Part shown: in pieces, positions 54,640 through 63,904 of the stretch | How positions within the stretch are numbered: position 1 is the stretch's first letter | Layout of the letters: each line of letters starts with the position of its first letter | Source of the DNA: Bacillota bacterium | GTDB lineage: Bacteria > Bacillota > Clostridia > Acetivibrionales > DSM-1351 | Direction of reading: 5' to 3' | Assembly (NCBI GenBank): GCA_023439045.1 | Contig: JAEXOY010000013.1 | Coordinates: 1 to 64,000, forward strand | DNA: 64,000 nt | Translations under genes and position numbers: made by a program | The notes under the pieces: model-generated | What the model was told of the DNA's origin: nothing | The model's input: only the letters and a program-made list of their open reading frames with translations | Databases searched by the model: none

Positions 54640-56544
54640 TTAGGCTTTCTTTTCTTCAATTGCCTTAAATGGACATATCTTCTGGCATAATCCACATCCA
54701 TAGCAAAGCGAAGGTTCTATACAAATACTGTCACCCGACCTGCTTATAGCCGGACATCCAATTTCCTTTATACATCTGTTGCACTTCTTGCAGTTTTCAT
54801 TAACAATATATTTTCTATTTGGCTTAAATAATGCAATACATGGTGCCTCAAATATTACTACTGAAGGTCCGTTGAATGCGGTCGCTTCCTTAATTAACCC
54901 AATAGCATTTTCCAGTTCGAGCGGGTTTCCTTTTGTAATCTGCTTAACGCCACATGCCTTAACGACACCATAAATATCAATCTTCTCCGAAATACTGCTC
55001 ATCATGGTTTTACCCGTCCCTGGGTGCGGCTGATGTCCTGTCATTGCAGTAGTGCTGTTATCCAGTATTACTACTGTAATATCTGTCTGATTATATACTG
55101 CATTAACAATTCCCGGTATACCAGTATGGAAGAAGGTTGAATCCCCAATAAATGCAATATGCTTTGCATCGGGTTGAGCTCTCTTAATCCCTTGCGCAAT
55201 GGTAATTCCAGCACCCATACATAAGCAGGTGTCAACCATATCCAGTGGTTTTGCATTACCCAAGGTATAGCAGCCTATATCTCCTGTAAATACAGCCTTC
55301 TCCTTCTTCATAGCCTGCTTTACAGCATAAAATGCCGCTCTATGGGGGCAGCCTGCACAAAGCACCGGCTGTCTAACAGGCAGTTTAGGTACATTGACAG
55401 GTGCAACTGATTTTTCTGCCTCAAGCTGTAAAAAGTCGGCAATAGCGCTATACACAAGTTCAAAGCAGTATTCCCCTGCAAAAGGCAGATGGCCTGTCTT
55501 TTTACCATAAATGCTTGTGTTGAGTTTCTTGGATGCACAAAGCATCAGCAGTTCGTCCTCAATAACAGAATCCAGTTCCTCAAAAACCAGTACCTCTTCT
55601 AATGCTGTCATAAATTCTAAAGCCATCTGTTGAGGAAGCGGATAAGGTGTACCAACCTTAAATATCCTGATATCAATACCTAATTTGTTTACTGCTTCCT
55701 GCACATAGGTATAGGCAACGCCTGATGCGGCTATACCTTTTATGGACGTGATATCAGCACTTGTGTTATTGGTTATTGTGTTACAGTCTGTAGTACTTGC
55801 TCCTGAGCTATTCCAGCCCGAATTACCTGTTCCTGAGCTGAAGCAGGAGTTACTCGTTCCTGAGCTGTAACACGAGTTAAACCTGCTCTGCGAAAACAGC
55901 TCTGAAAGCTTCATTTGTAGCCCCTCTATATGTAAGTGCTTTTTATATGCCAAACTCGGGAAAATAACCCATCTTGGATCCTTCATGAAACCCGCTGCCT
56001 GGTGGGGCTCACGGTAGTCATCTACATCTATGGTAGCGCACGCGTGGCACACTCTCGTAGTTGGTCTTAAGAAGACAGGTAGTTCAACCAATTCAGACAG
56101 TTCAAAAGCATATTGTACCATCTCATATGCCTCTTCAGGAGTAGACGGATCTAGTACCGGAAGGTTTGAAAATCTGGCGTAATGCCTGGTATCCTGCTCA
56201 GTTTGTGATGAAAAGGGGCCTGGATCATCTGCTACCAAAACAACCATTCCACCCTTAACGCCTATGTATGCCAAACTCATTAATGGGTCGGAAGCAACGT
56301 TTAAACCCACCTGTTTCATAGTAACTAATGTTCGTGCACCAGAATACGCAGCACCGGCACCAACCTCCATTGCCGATTTTTCATTAACAGACCATTCGAC
56401 ATAGATATCTCCTGGATTATGCTCTGCTATAGTTTCCAAAACCTCCGTAGAAGGAGTTCCGGGATAGCCTGTTACTACATTAACACCGGCTCTTATAGCC
56501 CCCATTGCTATAGCTTCATTGCCCATCAGTAGTTTTTTTGCCAT
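54640..56544 (-). CDS. iorA: Indolepyruvate ferredoxin oxidoreductase alpha subunit
   Basis: A 634-residue TPP- and iron-sulfur-containing subunit. It has the pyrimidine domain at the N-terminus, the TPP-binding GDIGCYTLG and GDSTFFHTG...NAVYNQ near residues 420-490, and a C-terminal ferredoxin domain with two Cys clusters (CKKCNRC and CYGCGLCQKICP). An extra Ser/Gly/Asn-rich segment of about 40 residues (about 220-260) is unusual for the family and is built from 27-30 base repeats. ATG at 56544 is preferred to 56556. Confidence 0.94.
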   Translation of the reverse strand: MAKKLLMGNEAIAMGAIRAGVNVVTGYPGTPSTEVLETIAEHNPGDIYVEWSVNEKSAMEVGAGAAYSGARTLVTMKQVGLNVASDPLMSLAYIGVKGGMVVLVADDPGPFSSQTEQDTRHYARFSNLPVLDPSTPEEAYEMVQYAFELSELVELPVFLRPTTRVCHACATIDVDDYREPHQAAGFMKDPRWVIFPSLAYKKHLHIEGLQMKLSELFSQSRFNSCYSSGTSNSCFSSGTGNSGWNSSGASTTDCNTITNNTSADITSIKGIAASGVAYTYVQEAVNKLGIDIRIFKVGTPYPLPQQMALEFMTALEEVLVFEELDSVIEDELLMLCASKKLNTSIYGKKTGHLPFAGEYCFELVYSAIADFLQLEAEKSVAPVNVPKLPVRQPVLCAGCPHRAAFYAVKQAMKKEKAVFTGDIGCYTLGNAKPLDMVDTCLCMGAGITIAQGIKRAQPDAKHIAFIGDSTFFHTGIPGIVNAVYNQTDITVVILDNSTTAMTGHQPHPGTGKTMMSSISEKIDIYGVVKACGVKQITKGNPLELENAIGLIKEATAFNGPSVVIFEAPCIALFKPNRKYIVNENCKKCNRCIKEIGCPAISRSGDSICIEPSLCYGCGLCQKICPFKAIEEKKA

Positions 56545-56647
56545 TTTTATTATCATTCCTTTCGGACTTATTTATTATAGAACCTTGTCATTTCATAAAA
56601 TTATACCATATGTTTGTGCAGAATTAATAATGTTTTTGACCTATTTA

Positions 56648-56670
56648 AAATTTCAACTTTTTTGAAATTT
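56648..56670. promoter_or_regulatory. Perfect dyad in the iorA/PII divergent region
   Basis: AAATTTCAA (56648-56656), a 5-base spacer and TTGAAATTT (56662-56670) form a perfect 9-base inverted repeat, six bases before the -35 box of the PII gene. As the genes diverge, it is more likely an operator than a terminator. Confidence 0.5.
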
Positions 56671-56675
56671 TGTAC

Positions 56676-56704
56676 TTTTCATACAAGCGCTAATTGGGTA
56701 TAAT
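56676..56704 (+). promoter_or_regulatory. Promoter of the PII gene
   Basis: TTTTCA (56676-56681), a 17-base spacer and TATAAT (56699-56704) lie 43 bases before the ATG. Confidence 0.65.
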
Positions 56705-56746
56705 TTACTTATATGAGGGATTTCATTTAGAAGGGGGTTTTGTATA

Positions 56747-57088
56747 ATGAAAATGATTGTTGCAATAGTACGTCCTGAAGCTTTTGAGGATGTAAAACAG
56801 GCATTGTTTGATGCCCAAGTTTATAAGATGACAGTTACACATGTCAAAGGTTGTGGCCAGCAAATGGGGTATACCGAAAGCTACAGAGGGACTGTTACAG
56901 AAGTTAACCTACTTAACAAGGTTCGTTTTGAGATTTCGGTTAACGATCAATTTGTTAAGCCTACTATTGATGCAATAATGAAGGCAGCAAGAACAGGAAA
57001 TATTGGTGACGGAAAGATTTTTGTACTTCCTATTGAAGAATGTTACAGAATCAGAACTGGCGAAGAAGGCGGAGAAGCGATAGGTTAA
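56747..57088 (+). CDS. PII-family signalling protein
   Basis: A 113-residue PII protein, a trimeric sensor of 2-oxoglutarate and ATP/ADP. The core IVRPEAFEDVKQAL, the B-loop TGNIGDGKIFV and the C-loop RIRTGEEG are intact. In the T-loop the usual RGAEYMVDFLPK reads RGTVTEVNLLNK, so the uridylylated Tyr51 is missing. No amt or nif gene is near. It is divergent from iorA. Confidence 0.9.
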   Translation: MKMIVAIVRPEAFEDVKQALFDAQVYKMTVTHVKGCGQQMGYTESYRGTVTEVNLLNKVRFEISVNDQFVKPTIDAIMKAARTGNIGDGKIFVLPIEECYRIRTGEEGGEAIG

Positions 57089-57092
57089 AAAT

Positions 57093-57121
57093 CATAGGGG
57101 CTGTTTAGCCCCTATTTATTT
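57093..57121. terminator. Bidirectional terminator overlapping the LtaS-like stop codon
   Basis: Arms TAGGGGCT (57095-57102) and AGCCCCTA (57107-57114) with a 4-base loop end the PII transcript (tail TTTATTTT). The stop codon of the converging gene lies at 57105-57107, at the loop. Confidence 0.85.
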
Positions 57122-59057
57122 TGAAGTAGTTGCCTTTAATAACAAGGTCAGCTATCTCTATACCTTGTGTCGCAAGCTTTTTGTCATATTCAGAGGGTGT
57201 TCCCTTTATACTCAAATCCCTTAAAATTGCATAATTTTTATTGGTATTAAGCAAGTTCCTTCCCATCGCAGTACCGGAATACTGCTTTTTATCCAATCCC
57301 ATTAAATACCCCAAAGTAGGTAGAATATCAATCTGTCCTCCAGTAGTTTCAATAACCTTTGGCTGTTGATTCTTTTTGTAAATAATCAATGGTATGTGCT
57401 TATCATTTCTTATCATCCAACTTTCTGCACCACTAATTCTGTAGATATCATTTTGAAAATATTTATGTACGCCCTCATGGTCACCGTAAATTGCAACTAC
57501 CGTGTTTTCAAGTAACCCATCTTTATCAAGGTTTCTAAGAAAGTTCCCCAACTGAGCATCCATATAATTAATACATTGAAAATATCCTCCAAGCTTAGTA
57601 TTATTATACTTCTCACTCAGTTTCAAACTCTGATATTGGGCTGGAAGGTTGAAGGGCGTATGGCTTGACAAGGTAACCATAAAAGTATAAAAAGGCTGTT
57701 TTTGTTTCAAAATAATTGGTTCAACCTGATTAAGATACTCCTTGTCACTTATCCCCATAATAATCTTTTCGGTGCATTTATAGTTTGAAGAATCATAAAG
57801 CTTATCAAACCCCATAGAAGTTAGTGCAGGCTTCCAATTCCACATTCCCGCATCATCAGGATGAAATACTGACGTGAAGTAACCCAGCTGCTTGAACATT
57901 TGAGGTAGGGAATTGTATGAAGTAATGGGATTATTAATAAAGGTGGTACCCATTCTTTCAGGATAAACTGACGTATTAGTCATAAGGTCAGCATCGGAGC
58001 TATTTCCCCCTCCTACCTGTTCGTAATAGTTTTTTAAGTATAGGCTGTTGCCAAGAAGCTTATTTATGTTTGGCGTAATTTCTTGACCTTCTACCCTTTG
58101 GTTAAGTACAAAATTTTCTAAAGACTCCACTTGAATAACCAGTAGATTCTTCCCCTTATATATACCGCTATACTCATTATCAGGCAGGTTCTCTTGCTTT
58201 TCAGCAAACCAATGTTTAATCTCTTCAATTTGTTTTTGGGATAAGCTTATCTCATTTTTATCTAATATATATAGCTTTGAGCTATAAAACTCATATCCAA
58301 GCGGTGAAATATTTGACACAGTAGACATAGAATTCAATTTATAAAAAATCCAGTTAATTGGTGTCTTCGAGGTAAGATTATTTGCTACAGGCGCAATTAT
58401 TAAAAAGCTCAATAGGCCTATACAAAAACACATAGCCGAAAAAATAAATTTTCTTGGAATGTTAATATATGCCTTTCTTCTGAGAATAGCGTATGTAATC
58501 AGTATGGGAATATCGGCAAAAAAGATAAGATCAGTTAAATGAGTAAGTGCTACAAATCCTGTTATGGTATCTGTAAGATTTCCTCCTGCCTTTAATTCAT
58601 ATAAAGATGGAAGAGTATTAAATCCACGAAGGTACCATAGATTAATAAGAAGTAGCCCTGAAACCAAAATATCCAAGGCAATAACGCATACTATTCTAGC
58701 CTTGTTTTTAAATAAATAGGCTATCCATATAACCAATAAGACTGCTCCTATATAATAAATGGGTCTATATGCAAAGGTTCTAAATACTAAGTTTAAAGCT
58801 GTTCTTATATGTGGCCTGTCATGAGTAGCATCTGTAATATATCCTAGCAAAAGAATATTTTTAAGTAGTATAGAAATAAAAACATAAAAAGAGATCAACT
58901 CGTTTGGCCAAAACTTCCACCAGTTTTTCCTTACAGTTCGGCTTACATCTTCAGTTCCGACAAACAGATCAGCTTCTCTTGCCTCGTTGCCAGCATTTGC
59001 AACCGCCTCAATACCCTGAGACGGTTGCTCACTCTCATTAATAATTCTGTCATCCAT
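57105..59057 (-). CDS. LtaS-type sulfatase-fold membrane enzyme
   Basis: A 650-residue protein with five N-terminal membrane segments (about 50-225) and a C-terminal sulfatase domain, the layout of lipoteichoic acid synthase. Metal ligands Glu311 (VESLEN) and Asp526-His527 (YGDHEG) are kept. The catalytic Thr of LtaS (GKTSDSE) corresponds to Ser353 in GNSSDAD. It could make a glycerol-phosphate polymer or transfer another phospho-alcohol. It follows the ABC-F gene by 17 bases. Confidence 0.88.
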   Translation of the reverse strand: MDDRIINESEQPSQGIEAVANAGNEAREADLFVGTEDVSRTVRKNWWKFWPNELISFYVFISILLKNILLLGYITDATHDRPHIRTALNLVFRTFAYRPIYYIGAVLLVIWIAYLFKNKARIVCVIALDILVSGLLLINLWYLRGFNTLPSLYELKAGGNLTDTITGFVALTHLTDLIFFADIPILITYAILRRKAYINIPRKFIFSAMCFCIGLLSFLIIAPVANNLTSKTPINWIFYKLNSMSTVSNISPLGYEFYSSKLYILDKNEISLSQKQIEEIKHWFAEKQENLPDNEYSGIYKGKNLLVIQVESLENFVLNQRVEGQEITPNINKLLGNSLYLKNYYEQVGGGNSSDADLMTNTSVYPERMGTTFINNPITSYNSLPQMFKQLGYFTSVFHPDDAGMWNWKPALTSMGFDKLYDSSNYKCTEKIIMGISDKEYLNQVEPIILKQKQPFYTFMVTLSSHTPFNLPAQYQSLKLSEKYNNTKLGGYFQCINYMDAQLGNFLRNLDKDGLLENTVVAIYGDHEGVHKYFQNDIYRISGAESWMIRNDKHIPLIIYKKNQQPKVIETTGGQIDILPTLGYLMGLDKKQYSGTAMGRNLLNTNKNYAILRDLSIKGTPSEYDKKLATQGIEIADLVIKGNYFKINRG

Positions 59058-59074
59058 AATAAATCATCTCGCTG

Positions 59075-60631
59075 TCATACAATCTTGGTCGTCCATTTTT
59101 CTACATTCCAAACATCCGTTATCCAATCTTCATAGAATTCAGGTTCATGGCAAACCAAAAGGATAGTCCCTTTAAACTCTTTCAATGCACGCTTTAACTC
59201 GTCCTTTGCATCTACATCCAGATGGTTTGTTGGCTCGTCTAGTACTAGCCAGTTAACATCCTTGAGCATCAGCTTGCATAACCTAACCTTTGCATTTTCT
59301 CCACCACTTAGCACCATCATTTGGCTCGTAATATGTTCTGTAGTGAGACCACACTTTGCAAGCGCCCCTCTAACCTCGGCATTTGTAAGGCCAGGATAAT
59401 CGTTCCATACCTCATCAAGCGCAGTATTTGTATTATAGTGAGAGGCTTCCTGTTCAAAGTATCCTGTAAAAAGGTAATCATCAAGCATTACCTTGCCTGA
59501 TACGGGGTTCAGTTCACCAATCAAGGTTCGAAGAAGTGTAGATTTTCCTAATCCGTTAACTCCCTTAAGGGCAACCTTTTGTCCACGCTCAAGAGCAATA
59601 TTCAGAGGACTTGTCAGTGGTGAATCATAGCCGATAACAAGGTTCTCTGCTTGAAATACATATCTACCAGAAGCTCTCGACTCTCTGAACTTAAAGATAG
59701 GCTTGGGCTTTTCTTTGACCTTCTCAATAATGTCCATCTTATCCAGCTTCTTCTGGCGGCTTTTTGCCATATTTGTAGTAGCAACCCTGGCCTTATTTCT
59801 TGCAATAAAATCCTCAAGCTTGTCAATTTCCTTCTGTTGCTTTTCATACGCCTGTTGCTGCTGCAGCTTTTTCAACTCGTACATTTCCTTGAATTGCTCA
59901 TAGTTGCCGGAATATCTAGTCAAAACAGCATTTTCAACATGATAAATTACATTGACAACATCATTTAGAAAAGGTATGTCATGGGATACCAATACAAATG
60001 CATTCTCATAATTCTTGAGGTAGTTCTTGAGCCATATAATATGATTTTCATCAAGAAAGTTCGTGGGCTCGTCCAGTATCATAATCATAGGACTTTGAAG
60101 CAGCAGCTTTGTCAAAAGCACCTTGGCTCTCTGCCCACCACTTAGATTTGATACATCAGTATCCAGCCCGATTTCTCCCAGCCCAAGACCATTGGCAACT
60201 TCCTCAATCTTGGAATCAAGAATATAAAAACCGTTATGTTCAAGCGTGCTCTGAATATCGCCAACATCCTCCATCATGGAGTCTAGCTCTTTTTCAGTGG
60301 CATCGCCCATTTTTTCATAGATTTCAAGCATTTCCTTTTCTAAGTCAAACATATATTGAAAGGCTTCTCTCAGTATTTCCCTAATGGTTTTTCCCGGTGT
60401 TAAAACAGTATGCTGATCTAAATACCCGGTAGTAATTCTATTACACCATTCTACTTTACCCTCATCGGGCATAAGCTTGCCAGTGATGATGTTCAAGAAT
60501 GTGGATTTTCCCTCTCCATTCGCACCTACAAGGCCTACATGCTCCCCCTTCAAAAGTCTGAAGGAGGCACCCTCTAAAATTTTCCTGGCACCAAAGCCAT
60601 GATTTACATTTTCAACATTTAAAATACTCAT
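59075..60631 (-). CDS. ABC-F family ATPase
   Basis: A 518-residue protein with two ABC cassettes and no membrane part. Walker A motifs are GANGEGKST (about 36-44) and GVNGLGKST (about 354-362); signatures are LSGGQRAK and LSGGENAK. The linker is rich in Lys and Gln. It fits the YkpA/YbiT branch of ABC-F ribosome-associated factors. A role in translation is likely; antibiotic resistance cannot be judged. Confidence 0.93.
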   Translation of the reverse strand: MSILNVENVNHGFGARKILEGASFRLLKGEHVGLVGANGEGKSTFLNIITGKLMPDEGKVEWCNRITTGYLDQHTVLTPGKTIREILREAFQYMFDLEKEMLEIYEKMGDATEKELDSMMEDVGDIQSTLEHNGFYILDSKIEEVANGLGLGEIGLDTDVSNLSGGQRAKVLLTKLLLQSPMIMILDEPTNFLDENHIIWLKNYLKNYENAFVLVSHDIPFLNDVVNVIYHVENAVLTRYSGNYEQFKEMYELKKLQQQQAYEKQQKEIDKLEDFIARNKARVATTNMAKSRQKKLDKMDIIEKVKEKPKPIFKFRESRASGRYVFQAENLVIGYDSPLTSPLNIALERGQKVALKGVNGLGKSTLLRTLIGELNPVSGKVMLDDYLFTGYFEQEASHYNTNTALDEVWNDYPGLTNAEVRGALAKCGLTTEHITSQMMVLSGGENAKVRLCKLMLKDVNWLVLDEPTNHLDVDAKDELKRALKEFKGTILLVCHEPEFYEDWITDVWNVEKWTTKIV

Positions 60632-60773
60632 ATAAGCTCCAGTAAAAATAATATAAAAGCATCAGAAATCAGTATAGCTTATTAAAAAAAGTAAATCAAC
60701 TGGGCTTGCAAAAAAAGGATATAATTTATAATTAACTACTAAACCATATAATAAGGTTTGATTCTGATTTATA

Positions 60774-60837
60774 GAAAAAATTTACCCCCTTTTTGCAAAA
60801 GCAGTTTTATTATTAACTGATTTTTGCATAAAGGGGG
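60774..60837 (-). terminator. Terminator of the secreted copper-amine-oxidase-like gene
   Basis: Long arms CCCCCTTTATGCAAAAATCAGTT and its near-complement, ending AAGGGGG, are followed by AAATTTTTTC on the minus strand. Confidence 0.8.
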
Positions 60838-60880
60838 CATCACAAACTTCTCAAAATCCATATAGCACGAATGACATGCT

Positions 60881-62212
60881 TTAGTTTAATGGTTCTATGA
60901 TCACATTGATATCACATGTATTTTCAATGCTGCCTTTATTTTTTTCGAACGTACTCATCTTAAAAACCTTACCATTTACTGTAATGTTGAAAGGTAGTGT
61001 TATGACATCAGTTGAGGCCAATATTGCTACTTTAATGCCAGCTCTCTGATCATCTGTTAAATCTTTCCCTGCTAATTCATTTATAGCTGTAATAATGGCG
61101 TCTCCTGCCTCTATTGCACGTGCCTCAAAATCGTCTCCATAGTCTACTCCTACGTAAAAATAAGGCTTATCTTTAAGTTTTAAGTTATTTACTATTATTG
61201 CTCCATTAGGTGTTTTTAAAGCTGCAATTTTAACTGTATTTGTCTTGGCATCCCATGAATACTTAGCACCAGCCTGCTCAATCAATGTTTTAGCTGGCAA
61301 ATAGAAAACTCCGTTTACATTTCTACCTAAACTCTCCAACTTTACTGCTTTATTGTTTACAGTAAATGAACTAGTTTTAGGTATAACTACAATAGTATTC
61401 TTTTTATCTGTAGCTGTAATCATAGAATTATTATCACCTTTTGTCGTATACCCCAATGATTTTAGCGTTTCTTCTACTGGCATCATTACGACATTGTTTC
61501 TTATTACAGGAGCCTGGTTTAATTTTAATTGAGTCTCATTTAGTAATACCTTAATTGGTGTCTCTGTTGGCTTAGTCCACATTAGATTACCGTTGTAATC
61601 GATATATGTTGTCTTAATTTTTTTGGCGTCCGAGAGATCCGAATACTGTATTCTTATCATTTTTACATCATCGTATTTTGCAATGATAGATATTTCTTTC
61701 TTATCTAAATATTTATCATCGGTAAAGAAAAGCTTACCATTTTTAAACAATTGAACCTTTGGTGTCCCTCCTGCTAGAGATTCTTTGATTATGAAACCAT
61801 CGCCAATTGCATACTCTGTCACCTTAACTAGCTTTTTATCTTTATTTGTTAAGCTATATTTTTTTGCTTTCGAGTATATATCTACTACCTTACCACCTTT
61901 ATACTCTCTGTATTTTCCCTGTGGGTAAACTTTTACAGCATTGTTTACTATAATAAAATTTGTATCTATGTACACTGCAGAACGGCCAGACTTGTCCATA
62001 ACTTTGGCTACTCCGCCTATGAAGTCGTCTGCATAGACAAAACTAGTAAATCTCACCTCATTTCCATTTATATCTACATAGCTGAATATACCATTGCTAC
62101 TTACTGGATATAAGTTACTGCTTGTTTTTGTTTCTGCTGACACCATCTGTGTCATACAGGTGACAATCATACTAATTGCTATTATTAGGAGTATTAGTTT
62201 TTTTGTCTTCAT
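60881..62212 (-). CDS. Secreted protein with copper-amine-oxidase N-terminal-like domain
   Basis: A 443-residue secreted protein with a signal peptide (about 1-26, VSAET). Residues about 30-220 contain WG-repeat-like beta strands. Residues about 222-332 form the stalk domain seen at the N-terminus of copper amine oxidase (KVLLNETQLKLNQAPVIRNN; VFYLPAKTLIEQAGAKYSWD). No catalytic oxidase part is present. In Clostridia this stalk is common on cell-surface proteins; its function is unclear. A single gene with its own terminator. Confidence 0.82.
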   Translation of the reverse strand: MKTKKLILLIIAISMIVTCMTQMVSAETKTSSNLYPVSSNGIFSYVDINGNEVRFTSFVYADDFIGGVAKVMDKSGRSAVYIDTNFIIVNNAVKVYPQGKYREYKGGKVVDIYSKAKKYSLTNKDKKLVKVTEYAIGDGFIIKESLAGGTPKVQLFKNGKLFFTDDKYLDKKEISIIAKYDDVKMIRIQYSDLSDAKKIKTTYIDYNGNLMWTKPTETPIKVLLNETQLKLNQAPVIRNNVVMMPVEETLKSLGYTTKGDNNSMITATDKKNTIVVIPKTSSFTVNNKAVKLESLGRNVNGVFYLPAKTLIEQAGAKYSWDAKTNTVKIAALKTPNGAIIVNNLKLKDKPYFYVGVDYGDDFEARAIEAGDAIITAINELAGKDLTDDQRAGIKVAILASTDVITLPFNITVNGKVFKMSTFEKNKGSIENTCDINVIIEPLN

Positions 62213-62396
62213 GTAAAGTACCCCCTAAATTTGGTTTGTTCATTTGTGCGCTTAGCTGCCTATTACAAAATAGTCACTTGAACCATTGTTTTGATTATAT
62301 TAATTGCCACATAACTTGCAGTAACTCACATCGCTTTTATGAACTCTTTATTTATTAACTATCCTAATTAGTTTTTATCATTATTTTGACGTTTAA

Positions 62397-63818
62397 TTAC
62401 TCAGTTGGCTGCTGAATCTTTGGAGCATCCTTCTTTAGCAAATCCAAAACATTCATTCCCGTCAAAGCCTCAACGGTATCAGGAAGTTGGGAAATAATAT
62501 CTGTTACATAGCCGGACACCTTTGCAGCTCCACCTTTTCCTTCTCCACCACCATTATCAACAATAACAATCTTTTCTGTTTTAGCAAGAGGACTAGCAAC
62601 AGCCTGTGCGATCTCAGGCAGCTTTTCAATAATCATTTGGGTTACAGCAGCATCATTATACATTTTAAATGCTTCTGCCTTCTTTGACATGGCAGCAGCC
62701 TCAGCTTCACCCTTAGCCTTAATAATCTCAACTTCAGCCATACCTTCAGCACGCTTAGCTTTTGCTCTCGCTTCACCTTCCATTTCAATAGCACGGGCAC
62801 GAGCTTCAGCAACCGCAAATTCCCTGTACTTGTTTGCATCAGCAAGCTTTGTTGCCTGATAGATCTCAGCATCAGCCTGTTTTACAACAGTCGCTTCAAG
62901 TTCCTTTTCACGTCTTAATGCTTCCTGCTCAGCAAGTTCGATTTCCTTTTGCTTCTTTACAATCTCAACCTGCATTGCTGTTTCAGCAACTTCCTTCTTT
63001 ACAATGTTGGCCTTTATATCATACGCAAGGTCAGCACTAGCCTTTGCAGTTTGCTGATCTTTGTTATAGGACTGAACCTTAAGTTCCTTATCCCTATTTG
63101 CCTCAGCTATCAGAGTTTCAGCCTGTATTCTTGCTGCCTCACCCTCTCGATTAGCCTCAGCAGTCTTAATCTTTGTTTCCTTTGTAGCATTTGCTTCAGC
63201 TATCTGAGCATCTCTCTTAACTTCAGCTATTCTAGGCTTACCAAGCGCCTCAAGATAACCATTCTTGTCAGATATATCTTTTATTGTAAGTACCTTAAGT
63301 TCAAGACCCAAGCTCTGAAGTTCTGTCGCAGCCACACCCTGAACATGTGATGCAAAGGTTTCCCTATCCTTGTAGATTTCTTCTACTGTCATCTTGGAAA
63401 CTATTTCACGAAGCTTACCTTCTAGAACCTGCTGAGTAGTTCTGGAAATAACACCAAGCATATACTCTAGACCTTTGGACGTATTGAACTGCTCCGCTGC
63501 TGATAATATAGATTCTCTATCTGATTTTACTTTAACTACCGCTACTCCATCTGCAACAATACCAACACCCTGTGAGGTTAGTGCACCATCTATGCGAATG
63601 TCTATTTGCATATTTTCAAGTGAAATAACATCTGTTCTTTCAAGCATTGGTACTACTATTCCGCCACCACCAGTAATTACACGTCTTCCTCTGAAACCAG
63701 TCACAACCAAAGCCTTATCCTGTGGAATCTTTTTATACATGGAGAACAAACTAAAAATAAGAATAAATACAACTACCACAATTGCCGCAGGAATTAAATA
63801 AACTGAGTAATCTCCCAT
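62397..63818 (-). CDS. Flotillin-family membrane protein
   Basis: A 473-residue SPFH protein. One N-terminal membrane segment (about 6-27), the SPFH domain (about 30-205) and a long Ala/Glu/Lys-rich coiled coil (about 205-400) are clear; the C-terminus is Gly-rich with conserved EKIVIVDNGGG. This is the Bacillus FloT (YuaG) type, which organises membrane microdomains. ATG at 63818 is preferred to TTG at 63836. It lies just after an NfeD gene. Confidence 0.94.
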   Translation of the reverse strand: MGDYSVYLIPAAIVVVVFILIFSLFSMYKKIPQDKALVVTGFRGRRVITGGGGIVVPMLERTDVISLENMQIDIRIDGALTSQGVGIVADGVAVVKVKSDRESILSAAEQFNTSKGLEYMLGVISRTTQQVLEGKLREIVSKMTVEEIYKDRETFASHVQGVAATELQSLGLELKVLTIKDISDKNGYLEALGKPRIAEVKRDAQIAEANATKETKIKTAEANREGEAARIQAETLIAEANRDKELKVQSYNKDQQTAKASADLAYDIKANIVKKEVAETAMQVEIVKKQKEIELAEQEALRREKELEATVVKQADAEIYQATKLADANKYREFAVAEARARAIEMEGEARAKAKRAEGMAEVEIIKAKGEAEAAAMSKKAEAFKMYNDAAVTQMIIEKLPEIAQAVASPLAKTEKIVIVDNGGGEGKGGAAKVSGYVTDIISQLPDTVEALTGMNVLDLLKKDAPKIQQPTE

Positions 63819-63904
63819 TTCTCTACCTCTCTTCAATTAAATTTTTAATTCAACTATATGTGTATAAAACTTATGCACTGTGAGTACATAATAATTGAAT
63901 ATCG

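Noticed and set aside
54621..54701. N-terminal extension of iorB
   Set aside because: It overlaps the ferredoxin end of iorA, and the family starts at the GVGGQG region just after the ATG at 54620.
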